Assembly (NCBI GenBank): GCA_937899395.1
Contig: CALBPU010000166.1
Coordinates: forward strand, 1-37,375
Source of the DNA: an uncultured Fretibacterium sp.
GTDB taxonomy: Bacteria; Synergistota; Synergistia; Synergistales; Aminobacteriaceae
Reading direction: 5' to 3'
DNA length: 37,375 bases
Positions 1-7,842 of this stretch are shown here, piece by piece (the stretch's first letter is position 1; the number at the start of each line of letters is the position of its first letter). The notes under the pieces are model-generated. The model worked only from the letters and a program-made list of their open reading frames with translations, searched no databases and was not told the DNA's origin. The translations under genes were made by a program, and so were the position numbers.

Positions 1-775
1 GAGCCTGAATTTCTTTGAGATTAGGAAGTTCTATTGATAACGGAATTTCGGGCATTGCTTTAACCATATCAGCAATTTTGCAATCGCCTTCACCGGGATA
101 ATATCTTGCTTCACGAGCTGTGTATAACATGAGATCGTCTTTGATGTTATCAAGCACTGTGTCGTTGCACTCTGCACCTTCAGGAGCGGGGCCGTCGCAA
201 AGATGAATGAAGTTGAAATATTTTCTCGGAGTTCTGGCAAGCTCTGCACCTGTTACTCCTGCTCTGCCTGCATGAAGAGTATCAACCATTACGAAAACGT
301 TATCACGTCCTAAATCATCAACAAGCGTTATATCTTCCTGTAAATTTCTTACGCCTGCCCACGGAAGAAACTCGATGTTGAATTTTAAGCCGAATTCTTT
401 TGCCATATCAGCAACTTTTCCTGCTGTCTCAGTGTACCAAGCTCTGTCTCTTGTCCAAACGCTTCCGAGAACATCAGTAGCTCCGAGTTTCGCAGCAGCT
501 TCAAATGCAGGTTTATATTCGTTAATGTCTAAGTCTTTTCGGATTCTTGCAAGCTCAATATCCATTAAAGGCATATCGTATTCTTTCAATGCAGCTTTAA
601 TATCGGCGAAAAGTTTCGGATCGTCCTGAGGAAGGAACGACGGTTCGCCCGGCAAGTGCATAGGAATTGTACGAAGGCTGACGAAATCATAACCTGCTTC
701 TTTAGCAATTTTAATCTGATCCATAGGATTAGTTCCCGGGATTGTGAGATAAGCTAACGAAAATTTACGTGCCAT
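1..775 (-). CDS. Sugar phosphate isomerase/epimerase-like TIM barrel (3' end beyond window)
   Basis: The reading frame opens at ATG 775 and stays open for 258 codons to the window edge, so the C-terminus is missing. The protein reads as an AP-endonuclease-2/xylose-isomerase-like TIM barrel: an N-terminal strand followed by GTNPMDQIKIAKEAGYDFVS, a middle segment ending in NIEFLPWAG, and later MVDTLHAGR and FIHLCDGP, which carry the Glu/Asp/His type of metal ligands seen in this fold. The family includes sugar epimerases, IolE-like dehydratases and 3-dehydroshikimate dehydratases. The aroE-like gene lies just upstream in the same direction, about 80 bp away, so a role in shikimate/quinate breakdown is possible but unproven. 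A GGGAG ribosome site lies 11 nt before the start. The substrate cannot be read from sequence. Confidence 0.8.
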   Translation of the reverse strand, partial: MARKFSLAYLTIPGTNPMDQIKIAKEAGYDFVSLRTIPMHLPGEPSFLPQDDPKLFADIKAALKEYDMPLMDIELARIRKDLDINEYKPAFEAAAKLGATDVLGSVWTRDRAWYTETAGKVADMAKEFGLKFNIEFLPWAGVRNLQEDITLVDDLGRDNVFVMVDTLHAGRAGVTGAELARTPRKYFNFIHLCDGPAPEGAECNDTVLDNIKDDLMLYTAREARYYPGEGDCKIADMVKAMPEIPLSIELPNLKEIQA

Positions 776-810
776 AAAAATTTTTACTCCCTTCAAACTA
801 TTTTGATTAA

Positions 811-841
811 CCCCTCTGCATTAAATTAATTAACAGAGGGG
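811..841. repeat. Intergenic inverted repeat CCCCTCTG...CAGAGGGG
   Basis: Perfect 8-bp arms at 811-818 and 834-841 flank a 15-nt AT-only-like loop. It sits between the aroE stop and the start of the next minus-strand gene. No clear T-tract follows, so it looks more like a small palindromic repeat than a classical terminator. A similar CCCCTCT/AGAGGGG pair lies at 7295-7330, and a half-site lies at 37200-37206. Confidence 0.6.
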
Positions 842-855
842 AATAATTCCTGAAT

Positions 856-1734
856 TTACTTTCCTTCTTTTTCCGCAAGAATAGTCATGAGTGTTTCACG
901 CATTACATCAAGCGGAACAGCTTTTCCGCCCGTCCATAACTGGATCTGACGAAGACCCTGATAAAGCGACATTCCTAAGCCGTTAATAGTAGTGCAGCCG
1001 ACTTCTTTAGCTTCCTTCAGGAAACGTGTTTCAGCAGGGTTATATGTTGCGTCGAAACAAACGTGTGAAGGTTTAAGGAATTTTTTATCAACGCATGTAT
1101 ATTCCTCTTTGCCTCTCATTCCAAGTCCTGAAAGGTTAAGAATTACATCAGTTTCATCGAGAGCATTTTTAATTCCTGCTTCATCAGCAGCTCTTACAGG
1201 AACGCAAACGCCCGGATAAAATTTGTTGATTTCCTCGCTCAATGTTTCGCATTTCTCTGAACGTGAAGAAATATAAATTTTCTTTGCTCCTTCTTCAGCA
1301 AGCTCAAGACAAACTGAACGGCCTGTTCCGCCTGCACCGAATGAGAACATTACGTGATCTTTGATGGGAATTTTGTGTTCTTTGATGTCTCTTAATGCTC
1401 CGTAACCGTCTGTGTTATAACCTACAAGTCTTCCGCTGTCGGTTTTAACGACAGTATTTGACGAACCGATTTTTTTGCAGAGAGGATCATGGTCATCAAG
1501 GTACTGCATGACAGCTTCTTTATTGGGTTTCGTAACTGCGCAGCCCAAGAATGTAGGCATGTAACGAATACCGTCAATAATTTCCTTGAGGTGTGTACTG
1601 TCGGCTTCACAATAGCAATAAACCATGTTGAAACCTGCTGCCTGATAAGCCGCATTTTGCATACGAGCTGCAAAGGATTGGCTTAAAGGCGTTCCGATGA
1701 GTGCGATAAGTCTGCTGTTAATATCGATCTGCAT
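856..1734 (-). CDS. aroE: Shikimate/quinate dehydrogenase
   Basis: This 292-aa protein is the NAD(P)-dependent dehydrogenase that interconverts 3-dehydroshikimate and shikimate, or the quinate equivalents. The substrate domain shows PLSQSFAARMQNAAY (residues 16-30) and AVTKPNKEAV with the catalytic Lys at about 72. NTDGYG follows, with the catalytic Asp at about 109. The Rossmann motif GAGGTGRS lies at 133-140. The cofactor loop reads SSRSEK instead of the usual NRT-type NADP loop, which may change cofactor preference. Start ATG 1734 has an AGGAG site upstream. A TIM-barrel isomerase-like gene follows in the same direction, and no other aromatic biosynthesis gene is nearby. A catabolic quinate/shikimate enzyme (YdiB-like) is therefore as plausible as biosynthetic AroE. 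Confidence 0.87.
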   Translation of the reverse strand: MQIDINSRLIALIGTPLSQSFAARMQNAAYQAAGFNMVYCYCEADSTHLKEIIDGIRYMPTFLGCAVTKPNKEAVMQYLDDHDPLCKKIGSSNTVVKTDSGRLVGYNTDGYGALRDIKEHKIPIKDHVMFSFGAGGTGRSVCLELAEEGAKKIYISSRSEKCETLSEEINKFYPGVCVPVRAADEAGIKNALDETDVILNLSGLGMRGKEEYTCVDKKFLKPSHVCFDATYNPAETRFLKEAKEVGCTTINGLGMSLYQGLRQIQLWTGGKAVPLDVMRETLMTILAEKEGK

Positions 1735-1901
1735 AATAATCTAACGCTCCTGTTCAATTAAATTTTTTGGTGAATAAATTTTTATGTGATTAATTGATTG
1801 ATGATTTATTTTATTCGTGAATTTTTCATAATGCAAACATAATTTTACGGGTAAATTTTATTTTTTTGTTATACTCTTAAAAAATATCAGGGAGTGATAC
1901 T

Positions 1902-1997
1902 ATGCAGGCAACGGCGTTAGGGATAAATTTGTTTCTCGAATATATTTCTTGGCTTAAAAATTTGAATTTGCATATCGAATATGTACAAGAAGAATAA
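1902..1997 (+). CDS. Possible 31-aa peptide
   Basis: A short frame opens at ATG 1902 after AGGGAG at 1889-1894 and a TATACT hexamer at 1870-1875. It encodes MQATALGINLFLEY followed by a Trp/Leu-rich stretch and ends VQEE. I recognise no family. The well-placed ribosome site is the main support; it could equally be chance in an AT-rich gap or the leader of a decayed element. Confidence 0.25.
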   Translation: MQATALGINLFLEYISWLKNLNLHIEYVQEE

Positions 1998-2007
1998 ATT
2001 CTTTTAC

Positions 2008-2037
2008 TTGTTTTATACTAATATATCGTATGATAAT
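2008..2037 (+). promoter_or_regulatory. Candidate sigma-70 promoter before the element scar
   Basis: TTGTTT at 2008-2013 and GATAAT at 2032-2037 are 18 bp apart. The predicted transcript would start near 2045 and soon meet a 6-bp hairpin (CATCGA 2063-2068, TCGATG 2072-2077). This is a by-eye match in AT-rich DNA, so it is weak. Confidence 0.3.
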
Positions 2038-2079
2038 ATAAAAATAATTCGGGAGAAGGAGACATCGATTTTCGATGAG

Positions 2080-2390
2080 TCAATTTGGGGAAGCACTTTC
2101 CTCTGATCGCAGCGTAGCATTTAGAGACTGGGATGGCCTCTGGACTAGATGAGCTATGACGAACCAACAGAAAAGGTGCAGATGTAACAAGAAGTAGTCA
2201 GGAATGCAAGAAATTGCGGACTTGATAGAGGTGTGTAGTACGCCAGCGGTTTTTACCGTTAAAATTTGAAACATTGATATTTTTATATGTTTTGAGTAAC
2301 TATAATAATCAGGAATTTTTAGTTCGTTGATTTTTATCAAAACTCGCAAGAAGACTCCCATTTCTAAAGTGGGAGATGAATTGCGCAACA
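2080..2390 (+). mobile_element. Degraded IS200/IS605-type 3' end, scar 1
   Basis: No intact gene is present. Broken plus-strand frames contain pieces such as KGADVTRSSQECKKLRT and, near the end, KTPISKVGDELRN. These resemble the poorly conserved C-terminal tails and right ends of TnpB genes from IS200/IS605 elements. A hairpin (CTCCCA 2355-2360, TGGGAG 2370-2375) with loop TTTCTAAAG closes the segment, as the right-end structure does in this family. In live elements this region also encodes the 3' part of the omega RNA. There is no tnpA, no RuvC or zinc-finger region and no target-site evidence. The call rests on tail and hairpin resemblance only. Confidence 0.4.
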
Positions 2391-2479
2391 GAAGTGAGTA
2401 TGATATAATTTGCGAAATTGAATAAATGGAATACTCAGTTGAGATTTCGACAATGTAATTTGAAAATTAAATTCGGTAC

Positions 2480-2618
2480 CTATGGGATGTAGGAAACCTA
2501 GACTTCGGGTCTTAAACGCCTTTGGAGAGGACGTAAGACGACTTCAGCCTTAAAAGTTGGAGCGCAGACCTCGTTGAATTAGGAAGCTGCCACTTCTAAA
2601 GTGGCGGTAGTTCACTTA
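2480..2618 (+). mobile_element. Degraded IS200/IS605-type tnpB 3' end and right-end hairpin, scar 2
   Basis: Plus-strand frames read LRVLNAFGEDVR, then after a shift KVGAQTSLN, a stop, and EAATSKVAVVHL. This is the style of C-terminal tail found on many IS200/IS605 TnpB proteins, split here by a frameshift and a stop. A perfect 7-bp hairpin follows (GCCACTT 2589-2595, AAGTGGC 2599-2605), then TAGTTCAC, typical of the right boundary of this family. The hairpin core TTCTAAAGTGG is shared with the first scar at 2361-2372. It is probably a dead remnant that could still encode an omega-RNA-like 3' scaffold. Confidence 0.5.
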
Positions 2619-2673
2619 ATCTTATCATGTATATTTTTATTCATGTAAATTTTTTTGAAAGGGATAATCTGAA

Positions 2674-3435
2674 ATGTTCAACAAAAAAATTTCAGCGTTT
2701 ATGGCTTTATTAATTCTGTTTTCCTTCACAGCCTCTTCAGTTTCAGCGGCAACAAAGGAAAAAGAAGACCCGGCTTTACGTGCCTGGTCTCACGAAAATA
2801 CTTATCAGGACGACGACCAAAGTCTTTACCTGAAGGCAACATATTATTCAAACGAATATGTTGAGGCGCTCATTCAGTCCGAAGCAGAGAAAAATTTGTG
2901 GACTAATGACGAAATGGAAAACTTCAAATATACTCTCCTGAAAAATTTGAACCTCGCCGAATCAATTCCGATTCATATCGACATGTATGTCAGAGGTATG
3001 CCGATTTATCCTGCTCCATTTGATAAACGTGTAACGTTAATGGTCGGGAAGAAAAAATACAAGCCGATTGATTATGACAAACGTTTCAATTTCAAGACTA
3101 TCGGCCCAAAAGACGGAATGGTTTTTTTCCCGCGCTATGATCCTGACACAGGCAAACCAATTTTAGAAGGAGCAAAAGACCTTCGTATATGGTTCGACAG
3201 TTCCATAAGCCATGCTACATCTTCAAGAAATGATATTCTTTGGGTGTGGGACTTAGCAAAGGACAGAGGCTCAATCAGTAAGGGTAAAGCCTCCAACAGG
3301 CTTGAAGCTGACAGGCTCATAAAGAGGTCAAACAAAATTGACGAGCAGAGAAAAGCATTACAAGAACAACTCGACGCTCTCAATAAAGAATATAATGATG
3401 TAAATTCACGAATTGATGAATTACAGGCTCAATAA
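2674..3435 (+). CDS. Secreted protein of unknown function with C-terminal coiled coil
   Basis: This 253-aa protein begins with a clear Sec signal peptide: KK at positions 4-5, a hydrophobic core, and a likely AxA-type cleavage after SVSA near residue 25. No lipobox Cys is seen. The mature part is polar and rich in Tyr, Asp and Lys, with no motif I recognise. The last 30 residues, QRKALQEQLDALNKEYNDV onward, form heptad-like repeats suited to a coiled coil. GAAAGGG lies a suitable distance before ATG 2674. The stop is 27 bp before the pfkA start, so the two may be co-transcribed, although a functional link is not obvious. Its export predicts a periplasmic location. Confidence 0.75.
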   Translation: MFNKKISAFMALLILFSFTASSVSAATKEKEDPALRAWSHENTYQDDDQSLYLKATYYSNEYVEALIQSEAEKNLWTNDEMENFKYTLLKNLNLAESIPIHIDMYVRGMPIYPAPFDKRVTLMVGKKKYKPIDYDKRFNFKTIGPKDGMVFFPRYDPDTGKPILEGAKDLRIWFDSSISHATSSRNDILWVWDLAKDRGSISKGKASNRLEADRLIKRSNKIDEQRKALQEQLDALNKEYNDVNSRIDELQAQ

Positions 3436-3462
3436 AAAATATTGAAAGGAAGTATTGTTATT

Positions 3463-4428
3463 ATGGGTAAAATGAAACGCATCGCTGTACTTACAAGCGG
3501 AGGAGATTCTCCCGGAATGAATGCTGCTGTAAGAGCCGTTGCACGCACTTGTATGTTCAATGATGCAGAATGTATCGGAGTTAAAAGAGGTTACGAGGGT
3601 CTCATTGAGGGAGATTTCATCACGCTTGATCGTGCCGCAGTCGGTGGAATAATTCATCACGGCGGAACGATTTTAAGGACAGCACGAAGTGAACGCTTCA
3701 AAACTCCTGAAGGCCGTGAAGAAGCTCTTGCTCAAATGAAAAAAGCCGGAATTGACGGTCTTGTTGTAATCGGCGGCGACGGTTCTTTTCATGGTGCAAA
3801 AGCTCTTCATGATTTAGGATTTCCTACAATGGGAATACCCGGAACTATTGACAATGATATAACAGGAACTGACGAGACAATCGGTTTCGATACGGCAGTC
3901 AATACTGCTCTCGAAGCTATTATGAAACTTCGTGATACTGCTTCAAGCCATGAAAGATTATTCATCGTTGAAGTTATGGGACGCAATGCGGGATTTTTGG
4001 CTCTTGAAGTTGCAGTTGCTACAGGTGCCGAATATGTAATCGTTCCTGAACTTCCGTTAAGCATCGGAGATTTAACGAAACGCCTTAAAAGTTCATACGC
4101 CGAACACAGAAGCCACACTCTTATAATTTTGGCTGAAGGAGTTATGACTGCTGCCGAAATGAGAGAACAGTTACAGGACAGCGGCGGATATGATGCAAGA
4201 GTTACTGTTTTGGGATATATTCAAAGAGGAGGACACCCGACTTCGTTTGACGTAGTTTTAGCAACAAGAATGGGTGCATTCGCAACTGAAAATCTCATGA
4301 TAGGTAAGAGCGGAATGATGGTAGGAAATATTAACCATAAACTCGTTTTAAGTCCTCTTGAAAGAGCTTGGAGCGAACATAAATCATTAAGCCCTGAAAT
4401 GTTGAGCTTAATGAACAAAATGAATTAA
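3463..4428 (+). CDS. pfkA: ATP-dependent 6-phosphofructokinase
   Basis: This enzyme phosphorylates fructose 6-phosphate to fructose 1,6-bisphosphate in glycolysis. From ATG 3463 it is 321 aa, the usual bacterial length. Motifs are GGDSPGMN (13-20), GGDGS (104-108) and PGTIDND (126-132), with the catalytic Asp in the last. Gly after GGD points to ATP rather than pyrophosphate as donor. The frame is open upstream to a TTG at 3442, but AAAGGAAG at 3445-3452 lies inside that extension and 10 nt before ATG 3463, so the ATG is preferred. A hairpin with a T-rich tail follows the stop. Confidence 0.95.
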   Translation: MGKMKRIAVLTSGGDSPGMNAAVRAVARTCMFNDAECIGVKRGYEGLIEGDFITLDRAAVGGIIHHGGTILRTARSERFKTPEGREEALAQMKKAGIDGLVVIGGDGSFHGAKALHDLGFPTMGIPGTIDNDITGTDETIGFDTAVNTALEAIMKLRDTASSHERLFIVEVMGRNAGFLALEVAVATGAEYVIVPELPLSIGDLTKRLKSSYAEHRSHTLIILAEGVMTAAEMREQLQDSGGYDARVTVLGYIQRGGHPTSFDVVLATRMGAFATENLMIGKSGMMVGNINHKLVLSPLERAWSEHKSLSPEMLSLMNKMN

Positions 4429-4442
4429 TTGTTGTAAATTAT

Positions 4443-4476
4443 GGGAGTGTTTCGTTAAGCTCCCTTTTATTTTTTC
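4443..4476 (+). terminator. Probable intrinsic terminator after pfkA
   Basis: GGGAG (4443-4447) pairs with CTCCC (4460-4464) around a 12-nt loop and is followed by TTTTATTTTTT. The stem is short (5 bp) but is GC-rich for this DNA and lies 15 bp after the pfkA stop. Confidence 0.55.
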
Positions 4477-4512
4477 TCATCAAATCAAAATTTTAAGCAA
4501 AGGAATTTTTGA

Positions 4513-6012
4513 ATGCCAGTAAAAACAAAATCAAAAGAAACAGAACCAGAATTGGAAGAAGATTTTATCAACAATCCTGATTATGATGACACATCAGAAT
4601 CAGAATATGAGGACGACGATTACGAAGATAACGATACAAGCATTATTGAAGATGATGAAGATTTAGATTCGGATTCGGATTCAGAGGAGTTAGACGAACC
4701 AAGCAGCAAAAAAACTTCAGGCACTAAAGGCAAAAAACGTGAGACCGTTCAACACCCAAAACCAAAATATACTTATGCGATGTTATCCGTCAGAACTCTT
4801 GCTGATTTAAGGAAACTCGCAAAAGAATTTGGAGTGAATACTCCTTTATCAGTTCGTAAGGACGATTTAATAATTGCTCTCCTGAAAGCTCAAGCCGAAA
4901 GCATGAATTACAGGTTTGGCGGAGGAACGTTAGAAATTTTGCCGGAGAATTTCGGATTTTTAAGGCCGAAAGGAATGTTGCCGACAGATAACGACGTTTA
5001 TTTATCATCATCACAAATTAGACGCTTCGGACTTCGTAACGGAGATGTAATTTGGGGATTGATAAGACCTCCGAGAGATCAAGAACATTATGAGGCTTTA
5101 TTGAGAGTTGAGACGGTTAATTTTTCAGACCCTGAACATTCTCGAAGACGGCCTGTTTTTGCTCAGCTCACACCGATCTTCCCTAATAAAAGATTGAATC
5201 TCGAATTTGATGCTAAAGATTTAGCGACAAGGCTTGTGAATATGTTTGCTCCTATAGGATTTGGACAAAGAGCTTTAATAGTTTCACCACCTAAAGCAGG
5301 AAAGACAACTTTGTTAAAGCGTATTGCTTGTGCAATATCAGCAAATAATCCTGATGTTATAATCATGGCTTTGTTAATCGACGAACGCCCTGAAGAAGTT
5401 ACGGACATTGCGAGAACTATTGACGGTGAAGTTATAGCTTCGACGTTCGACAGACCTGCCGATGAACATATACGTGTTGCTAATTTAGCCCTTGAAAAAG
5501 CAAAAAGACTTGTTGAAGCAAAAAGAGATGTCGTAATTTTGCTTGACTCAATAACAAGGCTTGCGAGAGCTTCAAACATTACAGTTCCGCCTTCAGGAAG
5601 GACATTATCGGGAGGACTTGATCCTTCAGGATTGTATTTCCCGAAAAGATTTTTCGGAGCTGCAAGGAATTTTGAAGAGGGAGGAAGTTTAACAATAATT
5701 GGAACTGCTTTAACTGATACCGGAAGCAGAATGGACGATGTAATTTACGAGGAGTTCAAAGGCACGGGAAATATGGAGCTTCATTTATCAAGGAAACTTG
5801 CGGATCAAAGAGTTTTCCCTGCGATTGACATTACGAAATCAGGAACAAGACGTGAAGAATTATTAATGCCCGATGAAGAATTAACAAGATTATGGGCCTT
5901 ACGAAAACGAATTGCCGGTGTTGATGAAGCAGGAGCTTTGAATTTAATTCTCGACAAATTGAAACAAACCGAAACTAACTCGGAATTTTTGAACGCAATA
6001 AAACTTTCGTAA
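4513..6012 (+). CDS. rho: Transcription termination factor Rho with acidic N-terminal extension
   Basis: This is the hexameric RNA-dependent ATPase that ends transcription. It is 499 aa, against about 420 for E. coli Rho. Residues 10-62 are a low-complexity Asp/Glu/Ser tract, followed by a Lys-rich patch (65-76). The Rho_N helical domain (about 92-128) contains SVRTLADLRKLAKEFGVN. The RNA-binding cold-shock-like domain follows (about 133-205), with GTLEILPENFGFLRP. The P-loop PPKAGKTT is at 259-266, LIDERPEEVTDI follows, and the Q-loop/R-loop region holds LLDSITRLARASN. The catalytic core looks complete. AAAGGAA precedes ATG 4513. Acidic or disordered N-terminal insertions occur in Rho proteins of several phyla; the role of this one is unknown. 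Confidence 0.96.
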   Translation: MPVKTKSKETEPELEEDFINNPDYDDTSESEYEDDDYEDNDTSIIEDDEDLDSDSDSEELDEPSSKKTSGTKGKKRETVQHPKPKYTYAMLSVRTLADLRKLAKEFGVNTPLSVRKDDLIIALLKAQAESMNYRFGGGTLEILPENFGFLRPKGMLPTDNDVYLSSSQIRRFGLRNGDVIWGLIRPPRDQEHYEALLRVETVNFSDPEHSRRRPVFAQLTPIFPNKRLNLEFDAKDLATRLVNMFAPIGFGQRALIVSPPKAGKTTLLKRIACAISANNPDVIIMALLIDERPEEVTDIARTIDGEVIASTFDRPADEHIRVANLALEKAKRLVEAKRDVVILLDSITRLARASNITVPPSGRTLSGGLDPSGLYFPKRFFGAARNFEEGGSLTIIGTALTDTGSRMDDVIYEEFKGTGNMELHLSRKLADQRVFPAIDITKSGTRREELLMPDEELTRLWALRKRIAGVDEAGALNLILDKLKQTETNSEFLNAIKLS

Positions 6013-6045
6013 AACAAAACGAATTTCAGAAAGGCTGTAAATAAA

Positions 6046-7278
6046 ATGCACGAAAAAATTTTGACTGAAGCTGAAAAACTTCAGAATATTATGGTTGAAA
6101 CTTTGACACGTTTATGTAAAATACCGGCAATTTCCCCTCATAACGGCGGAACTGGTGAAGATGAAAAAATTCATGAGCTTGAAAAAATTATCAACGAATT
6201 AAATTTGCTCAATGAAAAATCATCATTAAAATTTGAATACGTTGACGATGAAAAATCTCCGACGAAAAAACGCCCCTCATTATTTTTTGAATATCAAGGA
6301 AAAAAATCTCAAAGAATTTGCATTTTAACTCATATTGATGTTGTCCCTGAAGGCGACAGAAGTTTATGGACTGTTGATCCTTTTAATCCCGAAATCAGAG
6401 GTTCAAGGTTATACGGAAGAGGTGTCAGTGATAACGGAACGTGTTTAGTGTCATCGTTGTTTGCTTTGAAGGCGTTATTAAATGCTGGCATTGAACCTGA
6501 ATATACTGTTTTGCTTGCATTTGTCGCCGATGAGGAAATGGGAAGTCATTACGGGCTTGAACAATTAATCGAGAGAGATATTTTCAAAGCCGATGATTTA
6601 GTCATCGTACCTGACAGCGGAAATGATGCCGGAGATTTTATTGAGATAGCCGAGAAAGCCGACTGGAAATTATCATTCACCGTAACAGGAAAACAAGTTC
6701 ACGCTGCTTTACCTCATAAGGGAATAAATGCTTGCAGAGTTGCGAACATGTTAGCTTATGAAGTTGATGAAGCTTTGCACAAAGAATTTACAGAGACTAA
6801 CGAACTTTTTGATCCTCCTTTCTCAACTTTTGAACCTACTCGAAGATTTGCTAATGTCCCGAATATTAATACTGTTCCCGGCCGTGAAAGATTTGATTTT
6901 GATTGCAGAGTTTTGCCTGAAGTTTCATTGGATAATGCATTCGATGTTGTCGATAAAATTTGCAAAGACGTTGAACAAAGGACAGGAGCAAAAATTGAGT
7001 TAGTTGTGAGCAGAGCCGACGCAGCACCTATAACAAGACCTGATAACGAGGTTACAAAAATTTTAATTAAAAGTGTCCGTGAAGTCCTTCACATCGAACC
7101 TAAAACAGGAGGAATCGGAGGAGGAACATTTGCGGCATTTTTCAGGCGTAAAAATATTCCTGCGGTAGTTTGGAGCCAAGAGTGCGGAGGAGTTGCACAT
7201 CAGCCCGATGAATTTACCGAAATAGAATATCTTGTAAACAATGCGAAAGTTTTTGCGTTAATGATGTCAGGGTTTTGA
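6046..7278 (+). CDS. M20-family metallohydrolase (peptidase/deacylase)
   Basis: This 410-aa cytosolic protein has the di-metal M20 signature: THIDVVPEGD (His 96, Asp 98), GRGVSDNGT (bridging Asp 129), ADEEMG (general base Glu 163, ligand Glu 164), VPDSG (Asp 190) and a late VAHQPDE His. The family cleaves amide bonds in dipeptides or acyl-amino acids (DapE, ArgE, PepV relatives); the exact substrate cannot be assigned. It starts 33 bp after the rho stop with an AAAGG site. The last 78 bp (7193-7270) are repeated exactly at 8111-8188 beyond the hicAB genes. The present C-terminus is MMSGF; joined to the distal copy it would end MMSED. Confidence 0.88.
   Translation: MHEKILTEAEKLQNIMVETLTRLCKIPAISPHNGGTGEDEKIHELEKIINELNLLNEKSSLKFEYVDDEKSPTKKRPSLFFEYQGKKSQRICILTHIDVVPEGDRSLWTVDPFNPEIRGSRLYGRGVSDNGTCLVSSLFALKALLNAGIEPEYTVLLAFVADEEMGSHYGLEQLIERDIFKADDLVIVPDSGNDAGDFIEIAEKADWKLSFTVTGKQVHAALPHKGINACRVANMLAYEVDEALHKEFTETNELFDPPFSTFEPTRRFANVPNINTVPGRERFDFDCRVLPEVSLDNAFDVVDKICKDVEQRTGAKIELVVSRADAAPITRPDNEVTKILIKSVREVLHIEPKTGGIGGGTFAAFFRRKNIPAVVWSQECGGVAHQPDEFTEIEYLVNNAKVFALMMSGF
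7193..7270. repeat. 78-bp direct repeat, proximal copy (inside M20 gene 3' end)
   Basis: Every base from 7193 to 7270 matches 8111-8188. The copies are 918 bp apart and enclose hicB and hicA. This copy is the coding 3' end of the M20 gene. Perfect identity suggests a recent duplication or recombination event. Confidence 0.95.
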
Positions 7279-7294
7279 CAGTGCCTCTTATACC

Positions 7295-7330
7295 CCCCTC
7301 TCAAAACTTTGAACTAGTTATACAGAGGGG
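7295..7330. repeat. Inverted repeat CCCCTCT...AGAGGGG
   Basis: Arms at 7295-7301 and 7324-7330 flank a 22-nt spacer. The arms match those of the intergenic palindrome at 811-841. It lies just after the M20 stop and may act as a weak transcript end for M20. A second short palindromic A/T stretch (around 7365-7380) lies toward hicB. Confidence 0.5.
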
Positions 7331-7385
7331 ATATTAAGGTACAAAAAAAGCCGTTTTTATGTCATTATCATAAAAATTATGGTTA

Positions 7386-7811
7386 TTAACGTATGCTTAT
7401 CTCATTACTGATCCCGAGTTTTTTCATAATAGCTTCTTGCAAGAGCTGCGAGAAGTTGATTTTAGCTCTTTTGGCAGCTTGATTTAACCAGTGAGGAAGC
7501 GTAATAGTTTTGTTTTCAGCCCGTGAATCCATTTCTTTACGGTAGGCCGGCATAAAAACTTTTACTATAGTAACAAATTCATCCGTGTCAGGTTTTATAT
7601 CTTGTACACGTGATGGAGCGGGAATATAATCGCCGTCTTCTTCCATAGACCACAGGTGAAGCGATAAAGCTCCTTGTGCTTGCTCTACTGCATCAGCGTA
7701 TCCTGTACCTTGAGCTGTACAGCCGGGAATATCAGGGAAATATACACCGACTTGTTTATTCTCGTCTTCATATCCAAAAATCGCAGGGTATACATAAAAA
7801 TCTTGCAACAT
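7386..7811 (-). CDS. hicB: HicB antitoxin
   Basis: This 141-aa antitoxin pairs with the HicA mRNA interferase encoded just upstream. The N-terminal HicB fold (residues 1-60) shows YPAIFGYEDENKQVGVYFPD, IPGCTAQGTGYADA and EQAQGAL, the typical partial RNase-H-like pattern. The C-terminal part (about 97-135), with NKTITLPHWLNQAAKRA, looks like a ribbon-helix-helix DNA-binding domain for operator binding. AAGGAGG lies a good distance before ATG 7811. The gene is 31 bp downstream of hicA in the same transcript. The pair lies wholly within the 918-bp unit bounded by the 78-bp direct repeats. Confidence 0.92.
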   Translation of the reverse strand: MLQDFYVYPAIFGYEDENKQVGVYFPDIPGCTAQGTGYADAVEQAQGALSLHLWSMEEDGDYIPAPSRVQDIKPDTDEFVTIVKVFMPAYRKEMDSRAENKTITLPHWLNQAAKRAKINFSQLLQEAIMKKLGISNEISIR

Positions 7812-7842
7812 AAAAGCCTCCTTACAATTTATTTGTTTGTGC

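Noticed and set aside
2080..2388. A 102-codon minus-strand open frame in the element scar
   Set aside because: No ribosome site or family match, and it runs against the TnpB-tail-like fragments and the terminal hairpin on the other strand.
5163..5579. A 138-codon minus-strand frame inside rho
   Set aside because: It is the antisense shadow of the conserved Rho core; no ribosome site or family match.
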